Shown one piece after another: positions 1 to 8,440 of a stretch of 48,197 nt of DNA (positions are counted from its first letter, which is position 1; each line of letters opens with the position of its first letter). The notes beneath the pieces are model-generated. The model was given only the letters and a program-made list of their open reading frames with translations. It did no database searches and was not told the DNA's origin. Source of the DNA: DATELY01 sp035276085 (GTDB taxonomy: Bacteria; Pseudomonadota; Gammaproteobacteria; Steroidobacterales; Steroidobacteraceae). The stretch covers positions 1-48,197 of the forward strand of contig DATELY010000189.1 of assembly GCA_035276085.1 (NCBI GenBank), written 5' to 3'. Made by a program: the position numbers and the translations under genes.

Positions 1-56
1 CTTGCTGGCCAGAACTGTTGCAACTTCTGGCCAGCAAGCCAGCCGACCAGCAAGCC
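1..56. repeat. Perfect 14-bp inverted repeat (hairpin) beyond hslO
   Basis: Bases 1-14 and 25-38 are exact reverse complements (CTTGCTGGCCAGAA against its complement) around a 10-base loop at 15-24. A 10-base word from the right arm, CCAGCAAGCC at 31-40, recurs directly at 47-56. No T-run follows on either strand, so it does not look like an intrinsic terminator. It lies about 80-130 bases beyond the hslO stop and is cut by the window edge, so its full extent is unknown. It could be another intergenic inverted-repeat element like those elsewhere in this window. Confidence 0.6.
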
Positions 57-134
57 GCTGCCGTCCACGTCACCTTCGCGTACGCGCTGCGCTCGATCGC
101 GCCGCAGCTGCAACTCTCGCGCGTGTCCCACCCA

Positions 135-1061
135 TCAATGCACCGTCTTGCTGCCATCGGCCGGGCTGCTCTTGAACAGCCGCTCCACGTCCACGGGGTC
201 GAAGACGTAGGCGCGATTGCAGAAATCGCAGCGCACCTCGACCTTGCCTTGCTCGGCCAGAACCGTCCGGATCTCGGTCTCCCCGAGCGTTTGCAGCATC
301 CCCGCGACGCGGTCGCGGGAACAACGGCAGCGGAAGTACACGGGCGCCGGCTGGAACATGCGCACATCGTCTTCGGCGAAGAGCCGCCGCAGGATCTGCT
401 GGTCCGCCAGCGCGTGCAGCTCTTTGGGAGTCAGCGTCTCGCCCAGCAGCTGCACTCGGCGCCACGCATCGTCCACGCCGGCGACATCGAGCGAGCGCTC
501 GACGCTCTCCGGTGCGACCGCGGGACGCTTCGATACGCTATCGGCGGGCAATCGCTGCAATAGCAATCCCGATACCGTCTCGCCATCGGAATGCAGCCAG
601 AGGCGCGTGGGAAGCTGTTCCGACGTTTCGAAGTAGAGCTGGAGGCAACCCGCCAGGCTCGCCCGCGTCAGTGGCACGATGCCCTGATAGCGCTGCGACA
701 GGTCCTCGTTTTCCAGCGTCACCGTGAGCGTGCCTTCGCCCGCGAGCTCCAGCAGGTCACTGCCTGAAACGGCGTCGCTGTAACGGGCGACGCCACGGAT
801 CGCAAGCGCGCTCGAACACTGGGCCAGCATCAAATGCATCGGACCCTTGCCGCGCAGCTGCAAGCTCAGGTTCCCGTCGAACTTCAGCGTTGCGGCGAGC
901 AGCACGGCTGCGGCCAGCGATTCCCCCAGGCAATCGCGCACGGCCTCGGGATAGTGATGATGTTCGAGCAAGGCGCGCCAGCTGGCATCCAAGTGCACGA
1001 GGTGGCCACGGATCGGGTAATGCTCGAAGAGAAAGCGGCGCAGGGTGTCCTTGTCGTGCAT
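135..1061 (-). CDS. hslO: Hsp33 redox-regulated chaperone
   Basis: Cytosolic holdase chaperone that is switched on when oxidation releases zinc from its C-terminal cysteines. The 308-residue product carries the expected CxC at residues 245-247 (CRC) and CxxC at 278-281 (CDFC), the four zinc ligands and redox switch of the family. The ATG at 1061 (MHDKDTLRRF) is chosen because it starts where Hsp33 proteins normally start and gives a normal length. The reading frame stays open upstream to 1460, but that part is low-complexity and lies antisense to the SulP gene. It is divergent from the SulP transporter with about 100 bases between the starts. Family membership is certain; only the exact start is inferred. 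Confidence 0.95.
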   Translation of the reverse strand: MHDKDTLRRFLFEHYPIRGHLVHLDASWRALLEHHHYPEAVRDCLGESLAAAVLLAATLKFDGNLSLQLRGKGPMHLMLAQCSSALAIRGVARYSDAVSGSDLLELAGEGTLTVTLENEDLSQRYQGIVPLTRASLAGCLQLYFETSEQLPTRLWLHSDGETVSGLLLQRLPADSVSKRPAVAPESVERSLDVAGVDDAWRRVQLLGETLTPKELHALADQQILRRLFAEDDVRMFQPAPVYFRCRCSRDRVAGMLQTLGETEIRTVLAEQGKVEVRCDFCNRAYVFDPVDVERLFKSSPADGSKTVH

Positions 1062-1163
1062 CGGCGGTGGTAAGCGATGAAAGGCACGCAGTGTAACGGC
1101 GAGCGCGCAGTCCGTGCGCCGCCGATGTTGTAGGCTCGTGCCTACCCTGTCGATGAGATCGCC

Positions 1164-2906
1164 ATGAAAAAGCCTGCGCCCGCATGGCACTTGTATGTTC
1201 CGAAGACGATCACGGTGCTGCAGCAGGGTTATGGGCTGAAAGAGTTCCGCCGCGACTTCATTGCGGGCCTCACCGTTGCGATCGTTGCCCTGCCGCTGGC
1301 GATGGCACTCGGCATCGCATCCGGCACCACACCCGAAAAGGGGCTCATCACTGCAGTCGTCGCAGGCTTTTTGATTTCCGCACTGGGCGGCAGCCGCTTT
1401 CAGATTGGTGGACCGACAGGCGCGTTCGTCGTCGTCGTTCTCGATGTGATTGCGCGCCATGGCTACGACGGTTTGCTGGTGGCCACGCTACTTGCCGGCG
1501 TCATGCTGATCATCGCGGGGCTCGTCGGTCTGGGCACCTGGATCAAATACATCCCTCAGCCCGTCATCACGGGGTTCACTGCGGGGATTGCAGTGATCAT
1601 CTTCTCGACGCAGATCAAAGATCTGCTGGGTTTGCCGCTCGCGGCCGTACCCGGTGACTTCATCGCGAAGTGGGCGCTGTATCTGCGTGAGCTGCCGCAC
1701 GTGAGCCCGGTTGCGGCGGTCGTTTCCGTGACCGCGCTGCTGGTCATCATCGTCCTGCGCAAGTTCGCGCCGCGCGCGCCCGGTTTTTTGGTTGCAGTGG
1801 CAGGCGCGTCGTTTGCCGTGTGGGCATTGCATCTGCCGCTCGCCACGATCGGCAGTCAGTTCGGCTCACTCCCTCGCGGCTTGCCGGCGCCGCATCTGCC
1901 ACCGCTGAGCTGGATGCAGATCAAAGCCGTGATGCCAAGCGCGTTCACGATCGCCTTTCTGGCCGGCGTCGAATCGCTGCTGTCGGCCGTGGTCGCCGAC
2001 GGCATGACGGGGCGGCGTCATCGTTCCAACTGCGAGCTCGTCGCGCAGGGCATCGCGAACTTCGCTTCACCCTTGTTCGGCGGATTGCCCGCGACGGGCG
2101 CCATCGCTCGTACCGCCACCAACGTGCGCTCGGGAGCACACTCCCCGATCGCAGGCATCCTGCATGCAGCGTTTCTGTTGATCTTCATGCTGCTGCTGGC
2201 GCCGCTGCTCACCTACGTACCGCTCGCGAGCCTGGCCGCGGTGCTGGTGATCGTGGCGTGGAACATGAGCGAGATCGACCGCTTCCGTCATCTGCTGCGC
2301 GCTCCGCTTGGAGATCGCAGCGTGCTCGTGCTGACGTTTCTGTTGACGGTACTCGTGGATCTGACGGTTGCCATCTCGGTTGGCGTCGTGCTCGCCGCGA
2401 TGTTGTTCATGCATCGCATGGCCGAAGCGGTGGCGATCCGCAGTCACACGCCGCTGATCGATCGCGATACCGACGACTTCAACGCACCGCGCGCCGAATA
2501 CACGGGTCGAGCCGAGCTGCCGCGCGGCGTGGAGGCATTCGAGTTACGGGGACCGTTCTTCTTCGGTGTCGCAAACCGCCTGGGAGACGTCCTGGACCGC
2601 ATCGGGCGCCCGCCCAAGGTTTTCATTCTCGACCTCGAGCACGTGCCGCTCATCGATGCGACGGGGGTGAGCGCGCTGCGTGAGTTCATCGAGCGCTGTC
2701 GCCGACATGACACCGCGGTGCTGCTTGCACACGTGAACCCGGACGTGCGCTCAATGCTTGCCAGCATGGAGGTTGCACGGGATGTGCGGATCGAACCGGA
2801 CTATGACGCGGCGCTGAGCGCAGCGCGAACGATGGTGTCTGGGACCGCTGCGGAAGTTGCAGTGGCGGAAGAGACTGGGATAAGCAACCGCTCAAGCCTT
2901 CTGTGA
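1164..2906 (+). CDS. SulP-family inorganic anion transporter with STAS domain
   Basis: Inner-membrane transporter of the SLC26/SulP family, whose members move sulfate, bicarbonate or dicarboxylates. At 580 residues it has the usual layout: an N-terminal entry segment, then a hydrophobic core (about 20-430) that opens with the conserved FIAGLTVAIVALPLAMALG stretch. A cytoplasmic STAS domain follows (about 450-555), with the typical IDATGVSALREF strand-helix. The ATG at 1164 lies 18 bases after a small hairpin (1130-1145). No carbonic anhydrase or sulfur gene is adjacent, so the substrate cannot be assigned from context. Family assignment is secure, substrate unknown. Confidence 0.93.
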   Translation: MKKPAPAWHLYVPKTITVLQQGYGLKEFRRDFIAGLTVAIVALPLAMALGIASGTTPEKGLITAVVAGFLISALGGSRFQIGGPTGAFVVVVLDVIARHGYDGLLVATLLAGVMLIIAGLVGLGTWIKYIPQPVITGFTAGIAVIIFSTQIKDLLGLPLAAVPGDFIAKWALYLRELPHVSPVAAVVSVTALLVIIVLRKFAPRAPGFLVAVAGASFAVWALHLPLATIGSQFGSLPRGLPAPHLPPLSWMQIKAVMPSAFTIAFLAGVESLLSAVVADGMTGRRHRSNCELVAQGIANFASPLFGGLPATGAIARTATNVRSGAHSPIAGILHAAFLLIFMLLLAPLLTYVPLASLAAVLVIVAWNMSEIDRFRHLLRAPLGDRSVLVLTFLLTVLVDLTVAISVGVVLAAMLFMHRMAEAVAIRSHTPLIDRDTDDFNAPRAEYTGRAELPRGVEAFELRGPFFFGVANRLGDVLDRIGRPPKVFILDLEHVPLIDATGVSALREFIERCRRHDTAVLLAHVNPDVRSMLASMEVARDVRIEPDYDAALSAARTMVSGTAAEVAVAEETGISNRSSLL

Positions 2907-2999
2907 AGCAGGCACATGCGTCGACCTCGCGTGCGAGCGAAGACAACGAAGTTCATCTACATCTCCCCTTCAGAACAGGTCCACGGCTATGGAGCCAGG

Positions 3000-4160
3000 C
3001 TAAGGCAAGTCATGAAAGATGAAACCACCGGCTACCGATTGCTCGTAGAGTTGTTTCTTCGATGCCCCCGCCTGACTAAGCCTGCGGACAGCCGCCATCG
3101 CCCGTTCGTGCCCAGCGGGTGAATTCAAAGTGAAGAAACGCGTGTCCGTGGGGCTCGGGTTACGAAAGGCATGCGTGCAGTTGCGCGGGCAGAATGCGAA
3201 CCCACCCGGCTTCAGAACCGTAGTTTCAGTTGCGCATGTCATCTCCAGCACGCCATCCATGATGAAGAAGAATTCGTCCTCGGTCGGCTGATGATGTGGG
3301 GGCGCGTTGAAGCCGTGCGAGCCCGACAGCAGATTGATCATGGCCTCTCCGGCAGTGTCATCACCCCGGATTGCTTCCTTGCGGAAGGTTGTACCTGCGG
3401 GTTTGTCGCTGATTTCCTCGGGCGTGGTGCGGACGAGCCGCGGCAGCGCTGGCCGGCGCCGGAACTCCCGTCGAAGCACCTCGAGGTCGCCGGGACCCTT
3501 GATCTCGAACTCGAGCGGCGGAAGGGCAACGTTGGTCAGATTGTCCTTCTCCAATACCTCGCTATCGAAACGGAAGCCATGGCGCGCGAGGATCGTCAGG
3601 TATGCCTCTTCGCCCTGATCGCGCGTCGCCATCCAATGATCGTGCGTCGCCATCCAATGATCGTGCGTCGCCTCGAACGCACGCTCGGCGCCCGCAGGCG
3701 AATAAAAAACCGCCAGCGCGGCAGGCGCTGTCGACGTGTTGCGAAAACTCTGACGCGCGCGAGGGGGGATATAGCCCAAGTTATATTTGCCGACCCGCTC
3801 GACTAGCGCGCCGACACCGAGTTCAACTTCTCCCTCGGTCACCGCGATATAGGTGTGTACGTCCTCGTGGTAATGGGCAGGTAAGCCGGCGCCCGGAGTA
3901 AGGATGACGCTATGCGCTGCGAAACGCCCTGCGCTTTGCTCGCCGCGTAACAGTGTGCGAACGTTGAGGCCCTCCCATCTATGATCGATACCCTCGTGGC
4001 GGCCGTTCAGCAGGACGGGCATCGCCTCGACCTGAGCCCACCGCGAGCGCAGCGCGACAAGATCCTCGAACCGTTCAATCGTCGCATCCAGCGTTGGGCG
4101 TGACTGCCCGATCAGAGCATTGACACGCCTATTATCAGCTTCGTGAATTGCGGGGGACAT
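3000..4160 (-). CDS. Bicupin dioxygenase-like protein (gentisate dioxygenase-related)
   Basis: The 386-residue product has two cupin domains. The N-terminal one carries a metal-type His cluster (PAHYHEDVHTY, residues 94-104). The C-terminal one has APPHHQPTEDEFFFIMDG followed by a second-motif His in CTHAFRN. This two-cupin plan is shared with gentisate and 1-hydroxy-2-naphthoate dioxygenases, ring-cleaving Fe(II) enzymes, so a role in aromatic catabolism is plausible with the FAD monooxygenase nearby. Substrate is not shown. Start at 4160: a good promoter (4191-4219) lies just upstream and GGATG sits near the ATG. The longer frame to 4235 would run through that promoter. Odd feature: a 7-residue tandem duplication (THDHWMA) at 165-178 between the cupins. 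An 11-base palindrome (GACATAATGTC, 4156-4166) overlaps the start codon. Confidence 0.82.
   Translation of the reverse strand: MSPAIHEADNRRVNALIGQSRPTLDATIERFEDLVALRSRWAQVEAMPVLLNGRHEGIDHRWEGLNVRTLLRGEQSAGRFAAHSVILTPGAGLPAHYHEDVHTYIAVTEGEVELGVGALVERVGKYNLGYIPPRARQSFRNTSTAPAALAVFYSPAGAERAFEATHDHWMATHDHWMATRDQGEEAYLTILARHGFRFDSEVLEKDNLTNVALPPLEFEIKGPGDLEVLRREFRRRPALPRLVRTTPEEISDKPAGTTFRKEAIRGDDTAGEAMINLLSGSHGFNAPPHHQPTEDEFFFIMDGVLEMTCATETTVLKPGGFAFCPRNCTHAFRNPSPTDTRFFTLNSPAGHERAMAAVRRLSQAGASKKQLYEQSVAGGFIFHDLP
3624..3672. repeat. 21-bp in-frame tandem duplication inside the bicupin gene
   Basis: Two identical 21-base units at 3624-3644 and 3645-3665, with the first 7 bases of a third copy at 3666-3672. 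They encode two identical THDHWMA heptapeptides in the linker between the cupin domains. Exact identity at the DNA level, including third positions, points to a recent slippage or duplication. Confidence 0.9.
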
Positions 4161-4190
4161 AATGTCGCATCCAGTGTCCGACAATCTCGC

Positions 4191-4219
4191 ATGATAGATT
4201 GGTCCGACGGTCGCGGCAA
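4191..4219 (-). promoter_or_regulatory. Sigma-70-type promoter for the bicupin gene
   Basis: Read on the minus strand, TTGCCG (4219-4214) and TATCAT (4196-4191) are separated by exactly 17 bases. The predicted start of transcription lies about 25 bases ahead of the ATG at 4160, leaving room for the GGATG ribosome-binding site. This fit decides the start codon of the bicupin gene. Seen by eye only. Confidence 0.55.
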
Positions 4220-4671
4220 TCAGACGCCCCACCATGTGGAGGTAGCGTGTATTTTCCGATCGCCCGCGTATGTGGGCCGTCTGCCCTCATGACCTTTGGC
4301 ACGTACAGCTAGTCTGGCGTGGGGATTCATGCCGACACGAAGTCAGTCAAGATGCACGTTGTGAACGTTTTGCGGCGGCGCCGCGTACGAGGTCCATTGA
4401 TGCTGAGGATATCTGGGGCTACAGGGACCGAAGTGGCTACGTGCGCCCTCACGGTCGATAGGAAGAAGAATGTTTTTTTGCGTGAACAACGACGAGCGAA
4501 GCCGAGGAAGTCTGCGGCTCAGGTGAGCTCGCGGAAATCCGCGGTCCGAGCAGCGAAGCAAGCAGGAGTCTAGGAGCTTCGAAAACGAGGAAAGCATTGC
4601 TCGCTTCCGATTGAGCGCTCGCATCCAACGGCGGCGAGCCATTTTGAGATCTTGGTTTGCGCCCCAACGCT
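4220..4671. other. About 450 bases without a recognisable gene
   Basis: Lies between the bicupin promoter and the broken nitroreductase gene. Short frames exist on both strands but none shows a family motif, a good ribosome-binding site or consistent codon use. Local composition is more A/T-rich than the neighbouring genes (for example a run of seven T near 4471). It may be decayed DNA belonging to the same disturbed region as the adjacent pseudogene. Confidence 0.5.
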
Positions 4672-5031
4672 TCACAGCTCAACGCAGGCTTCGTCAAATT
4701 CCAGTCGGGTGGAGTTGCTCGTCGCGAGCATAGCCAATGTTGCAGAGGAAATTGGAACGCCAACGTCCGTCCGGGAAGAATTCTCGGTCAACTGCTTCGT
4801 TGTCAAAGCCGGACATCGGGCCGACGTTCAGCCCCAGAGTGCCTTTGCCGCGCGGCTGAGGACAAACGTGAACCGGCCCGGGTTCGTGTTCGCGCTCGTC
4901 GGTCCCCACTTCGCAAGCTCATAGAGTTCGCAAATCTTGCCGTCCTCGAGCGCGACGGGTTCCCACACCCTATGGCCACGCGCCTCGCGAAACAGGCGAT
5001 TCAATGCCGCGCCATCTAAAGCCTGATTCAT
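4672..5031 (-). pseudogene. Broken RutE-like nitroreductase family gene
   Basis: Three pieces of one nitroreductase/malonic-semialdehyde-reductase-like protein lie in order. From the ATG at 5031, which has AAGGAG six bases upstream, comes ALNRLFREARGHRVWEP and then LAKWGPTSANTNPGRFTFV, running to a stop after KALWG. In another frame, GLNVGPMSGFDNEAVD and FFPDGRWRSNFLCNIGY follow. After a second frame change near 4694 comes the family C-terminus LEFDEACVEL and its stop at 4672. Only 120 codons remain where RutE-like proteins have about 196, so roughly 75 residues of the middle are missing, plus two frame disruptions. The intact ribosome-binding site suggests recent loss. The family flavin-binding fold cannot form. 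Confidence 0.82.
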
Positions 5032-5296
5032 CTGCGACTCCTTTGTTTCAAAAGCCATCGGCAATTTCCTAATCAGACGATAATGTAGGACAACTCGATG
5101 CGCCGGTGATAGGCTTGGCTCAGCAGCAGAATGCGGAAGCCGGGCTGTGGAGATGGGTCGTTGCACCGAAAGGCATTGTGGTCGGCGCGACCTGATGGGG
5201 CGGAGATAGCCTTCAGTCTCGGTGCCGGCCGACGTTTGAGATCGCACAAGTCGGTGTGCGCAATCGTAGTACCAAGCTCAGTGTCTGGGGGGAGTT

Positions 5297-7039
5297 ATGG
5301 AGACGATTCGCGTCGATGTCCTCGTGGTTGGGGCTGGCCCCGCTGGCCTTACGGCCGCCTTGACGCTCGCCTCGCAGGGCGTTCAGGTCATGGCCATTTC
5401 GAAGTATTTAGGTACGGCTCACAACCCCCGCGCTCATATCACAAATCAGCGCACGATTGAGGTGTTCAGAGATCTCGGCATCGAGGACCGCATTAGAGCG
5501 GTCGGCTTCCCGCTTTCTTATCTCAACCACAATGTATTGGCGACTTCCTTTGCCGGGTTGGAAATCGCGCGATACCGCAGCTATGGCACGGAGCCCGATC
5601 GTCTTTCGGAATATGCCGTGGCGAGTCCGTGCCCGCCCATCAACTGCCAGCAGCATGTGATGGAGCCGGTGCTCCTCGCTGCCGCGCGGGAGCGCGGCGC
5701 GGATGTCCGCTATTACCATCAGCTCGTACACATAGAGCAGACTCCGGACGAGGTGCGTGCCCGCGTTCTGGACCGTCATACCAATGCCGAGTTCATGGTG
5801 CACGCACGCTACGCCATCGGCGCAGACGGCAGCCGCTCGACAGTCGCGGAGCAGTTGGATTTCCGCTTTCTCGGCGAGGCGGGTCTGCGGAATATGGCCA
5901 CAAGTTGGCTCGAAGTTGATCTCACAAAGTATTGCGAGCATCGCCCGGGCGTCCTGTATTGGATCGGCCGGCCGGGTCACGAGCAGTGGTTCGGAACCGC
6001 GACCTGGGCCTGCGTAAAGCCGTTCACCGAGTGGCTCTTGCTACACCCCTGGGGCTTGAGTGATGCGCCCCCGACAGAAGAGGCGGTGCTGGCCAAGGCG
6101 CGGCTTACCATCCAAGATCCGGACATTCCGATCCGAGTCAAAGGCATCGCTACGTGGCAGGTCAACAACGTAGTGGCTGCCGAATATCGCAAGGGCAGAG
6201 TGTTCCTGGCAGGCGATGCGGCGCACCGCCACCCGCCGGCTGGCGGTCTTGGCACCAACACTTCCGTGCAGGACTCCTTCGGCCTCGCGTGGAAATTGGC
6301 GTTCGTGCTGAAAGGCAAGGCGGGCGAGGCTTTGCTCGACAGCTACTCTGAGGAACGGCAGCCGATCGGTGCCCACGTCGTGCACCGGGCGAACGTGAGT
6401 TTCAAGAACACGGCGGCTCTGGTTGAGGCCCTCGGCTTCACAGAAGGCCAGTCAGAAGAGGATGGCTGGGCCGCCATCAACGAGCTCTACTCCGATGCGC
6501 CGGGGGCGGCAGGGCGCCGCGAGAAGCTGACCGCAGCGATCAAACTGCAGGACTATCGCTCGAACGCACTGGGTGTCGACCTGGGTCAGCGCTACACATC
6601 GCGAGCGATCGTGGCTGAACCGACGCCCTTCCTCGAGCCGGAGGGCGATCCCGAGCTTCATTATCGGCCGACTACACATCCGGGCGCACCGATGCCTCAT
6701 GCGTGGATCGAGCATGAGCGAAAGACGTTGTCGATGCTGGACATCACCGGCCATGGCCGCTTCAGCTTGCTCGTGGGTGTTGGTGGCGAGTCCTGGAAAG
6801 CCGCTGCGGCCGAGGTAGCAGCTGAACTCGATATCGAGCTGCCGGCTTTCGCGATCGGTCTGCGGTGCGAGTACGACGACGTCACCGGCGACTGGGCCGC
6901 GGCGAGGGAGGTCAGCGACCGGGGGGCTATCTTGGTACGACCCGATAGGTTTATCGCCTGGCGCTCGATGGGGCCGTCCCAGGCGCCCGTGGACGAACTG
7001 CGTGCTGCGCTCCACCGGGTGCTGGCTCGCCCAACATGA
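5297..7039 (+). CDS. FAD-dependent aromatic monooxygenase, TfdB/PheA type
   Basis: Class A flavoprotein hydroxylase, 580 residues. Members use NAD(P)H and O2 to hydroxylate phenols. Visible motifs are the N-terminal Rossmann FAD site (VVGAGPAGLTAALTLASQG, about residues 10-28), the mid-protein ADGSRS segment (about 175) and the ribityl-binding GDAAHRHPPAGGLGTN (about 305-320). The C-terminal thioredoxin-like tail of this group is also present. The length and the PRAHITNQRTIEVFRDLGIED region resemble 2,4-dichlorophenol 6-monooxygenase-like enzymes. Substrate is not determined. The ATG at 5297 follows a strong GGGGGGAG. It shares a block with the MDR dehydrogenase downstream and the bicupin dioxygenase-like gene upstream, suggesting a ring-hydroxylation and cleavage route. 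Confidence 0.88.
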   Translation: METIRVDVLVVGAGPAGLTAALTLASQGVQVMAISKYLGTAHNPRAHITNQRTIEVFRDLGIEDRIRAVGFPLSYLNHNVLATSFAGLEIARYRSYGTEPDRLSEYAVASPCPPINCQQHVMEPVLLAAARERGADVRYYHQLVHIEQTPDEVRARVLDRHTNAEFMVHARYAIGADGSRSTVAEQLDFRFLGEAGLRNMATSWLEVDLTKYCEHRPGVLYWIGRPGHEQWFGTATWACVKPFTEWLLLHPWGLSDAPPTEEAVLAKARLTIQDPDIPIRVKGIATWQVNNVVAAEYRKGRVFLAGDAAHRHPPAGGLGTNTSVQDSFGLAWKLAFVLKGKAGEALLDSYSEERQPIGAHVVHRANVSFKNTAALVEALGFTEGQSEEDGWAAINELYSDAPGAAGRREKLTAAIKLQDYRSNALGVDLGQRYTSRAIVAEPTPFLEPEGDPELHYRPTTHPGAPMPHAWIEHERKTLSMLDITGHGRFSLLVGVGGESWKAAAAEVAAELDIELPAFAIGLRCEYDDVTGDWAAAREVSDRGAILVRPDRFIAWRSMGPSQAPVDELRAALHRVLARPT

Positions 7040-7049
7040 GGTTGAATCG

Positions 7050-7070
7050 CTCGGCCGCCAACCGGCCGAG
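7050..7070 (+). other. Perfect hairpin in the monooxygenase-dehydrogenase spacer
   Basis: CTCGGCCG (7050-7057) pairs exactly with CGGCCGAG (7063-7070) around a five-base loop, 11 bases after the monooxygenase stop. There is no following T-run, so it is more likely an mRNA 3'-stabilising or partial-termination hairpin than a full intrinsic terminator. Confidence 0.5.
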
Positions 7071-7147
7071 ACGCCGAACTGATTTAGCGCCGGCTTAGAT
7101 CGGGATGTTCGGCGGAAGCCTGCCACACAGAAGATTGGGAGACCGAT

Positions 7148-8362
7148 ATGGCCGCTATCGATGATCCTTCCGCTTTGACTGCATCAGGCTTGGTCAACGA
7201 TAGCGCGCGAAACCGTGTTAGCGCGTCAACACGCCCGCTGATGCGCGCCGCGCGTTATCACCAGGTCGGTGCGCCATTCTCTATCGATCAGGTGGAGATC
7301 CCGGTCCCGCGGTCGACGGATGTCCTGGTGCAAATCAAGGCATGCGGCATCGTTCCAAACCTCAACTACGTTATCGAAAACCTTCTTCGCCATCCGGCGC
7401 TGCATGCGCCGCCGCTCCCAGCCACTTATGGGCTCGACGCCGCGGGCGTAGTCGTGGACAAGGGCTCGCAAGTCTACGGAGTGGACATTGGCGACCGCGT
7501 TTATGTGAATCCCATGCGTTACTGCGGGGGCTGTAGACACTGCCGAATGGGTAATGTGCTTGCCTGCGACTACTGGATCTTTGCCGGATACTTCGGGCGC
7601 GGAGCTAAATCGCAACAGATGTTCGAGGACTACCCTTACGGCGGATTGGCGGAATACATGACCGCCCCGCAATACAGTGTGGTACATCTCCCCGACAATG
7701 TTTCCTTCGAGACTGCGGCGCGCTGGGGTTATTGGGGTACGAGCTACAGTGCCCTCCGGCACTCGAATGCGAATATGAGCTCGACTGTACTGGTTAACGG
7801 CGCGTCGGGGACGCTCGGGCTGGGTGCTGTCGTATTCGCACTTGCGCTCGGTGTCCCGAAAATCCTGGGCGTCGGACGAAACGCTGCGTTACTTCAGAAG
7901 GTCAAGGCCTTGTCTCCCGATAGGATCGAGATCCTATCCACCGAGGAAGGTGTGTCCGTCGCGGCATGGGCTCGATCGCTCACGGGCGGCCACGGCGCTC
8001 ATATCGTGATCGATGCTCTACCGACCGGAGCGGCACCTGCCTCGCTCACCGCCGCCTTGGCAGCCCTGGGGAATTGTGGCTGCCACGTGAACATCGGCGG
8101 CGTCTACCATGATGCGCCAATCAACTTCCTCGATTTCATGAACAAGAATCAGAACATGATCGGATCGTTCTGGTTTTCGACGAAAGAGGGACAAGAGATG
8201 GCCGATCTGGCGGGCAGCAGGATTGTGGACTTGAGTTGCCTCGAGCACCACGTGTTTGCGCTCGAAGACGTCAATACAGCCCTGGCGACGATCAGCGGCC
8301 GGAATGGTGGCTTCTCCAACTACGTCATCTCGCCTGATCCTGAGGTGCGGCGATTGCGGTAA
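7148..8362 (+). CDS. MDR-superfamily zinc-type alcohol dehydrogenase-like protein
   Basis: Medium-chain dehydrogenase/reductase, 404 residues, likely NAD(P)-dependent. An N-terminal GroES-like part carries Cys66 (KACGIV) and a full structural zinc loop with Cys126, Cys129, Cys132 and Cys140. A nucleotide-binding Rossmann fold follows, starting at NGASGTLGLG (about 217). The usual catalytic-zinc GHE motif reads GLD here (YGLDAAGVV), so the second catalytic ligand is absent. The active site may bind zinc differently or not at all. The ATG at 7148 follows GGGAG at good spacing; the first 31 residues precede the conserved domain, and a second Met (7241) could also serve. It lies 108 bases after the FAD monooxygenase, same strand, so probably works on the same substrate series. 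Confidence 0.85.
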   Translation: MAAIDDPSALTASGLVNDSARNRVSASTRPLMRAARYHQVGAPFSIDQVEIPVPRSTDVLVQIKACGIVPNLNYVIENLLRHPALHAPPLPATYGLDAAGVVVDKGSQVYGVDIGDRVYVNPMRYCGGCRHCRMGNVLACDYWIFAGYFGRGAKSQQMFEDYPYGGLAEYMTAPQYSVVHLPDNVSFETAARWGYWGTSYSALRHSNANMSSTVLVNGASGTLGLGAVVFALALGVPKILGVGRNAALLQKVKALSPDRIEILSTEEGVSVAAWARSLTGGHGAHIVIDALPTGAAPASLTAALAALGNCGCHVNIGGVYHDAPINFLDFMNKNQNMIGSFWFSTKEGQEMADLAGSRIVDLSCLEHHVFALEDVNTALATISGRNGGFSNYVISPDPEVRRLR

Positions 8363-8440
8363 CTCGACTCCGAGTTCACCGCGGTTGGGCGGCCACTACG
8401 ATCGGAGCGTGACATCTCCGCTTTGGACGGGTGGCATGCA

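Noticed and set aside
1062..1460. N-terminal extension of Hsp33
   Set aside because: The frame is open but lies antisense to the SulP gene, has no Hsp33 homology and would add 133 residues ahead of a normal-length chaperone.
4319..4573. Small basic protein on the plus strand
   Set aside because: No ribosome-binding site, no motif, and the Arg/Lys-rich translation looks like non-coding DNA; an overlapping minus-strand frame is equally long.
5079..5084. GATAAT as -10 for the FAD monooxygenase
   Set aside because: No -35 hexamer at a workable distance, and it is more than 200 bases from the start codon.
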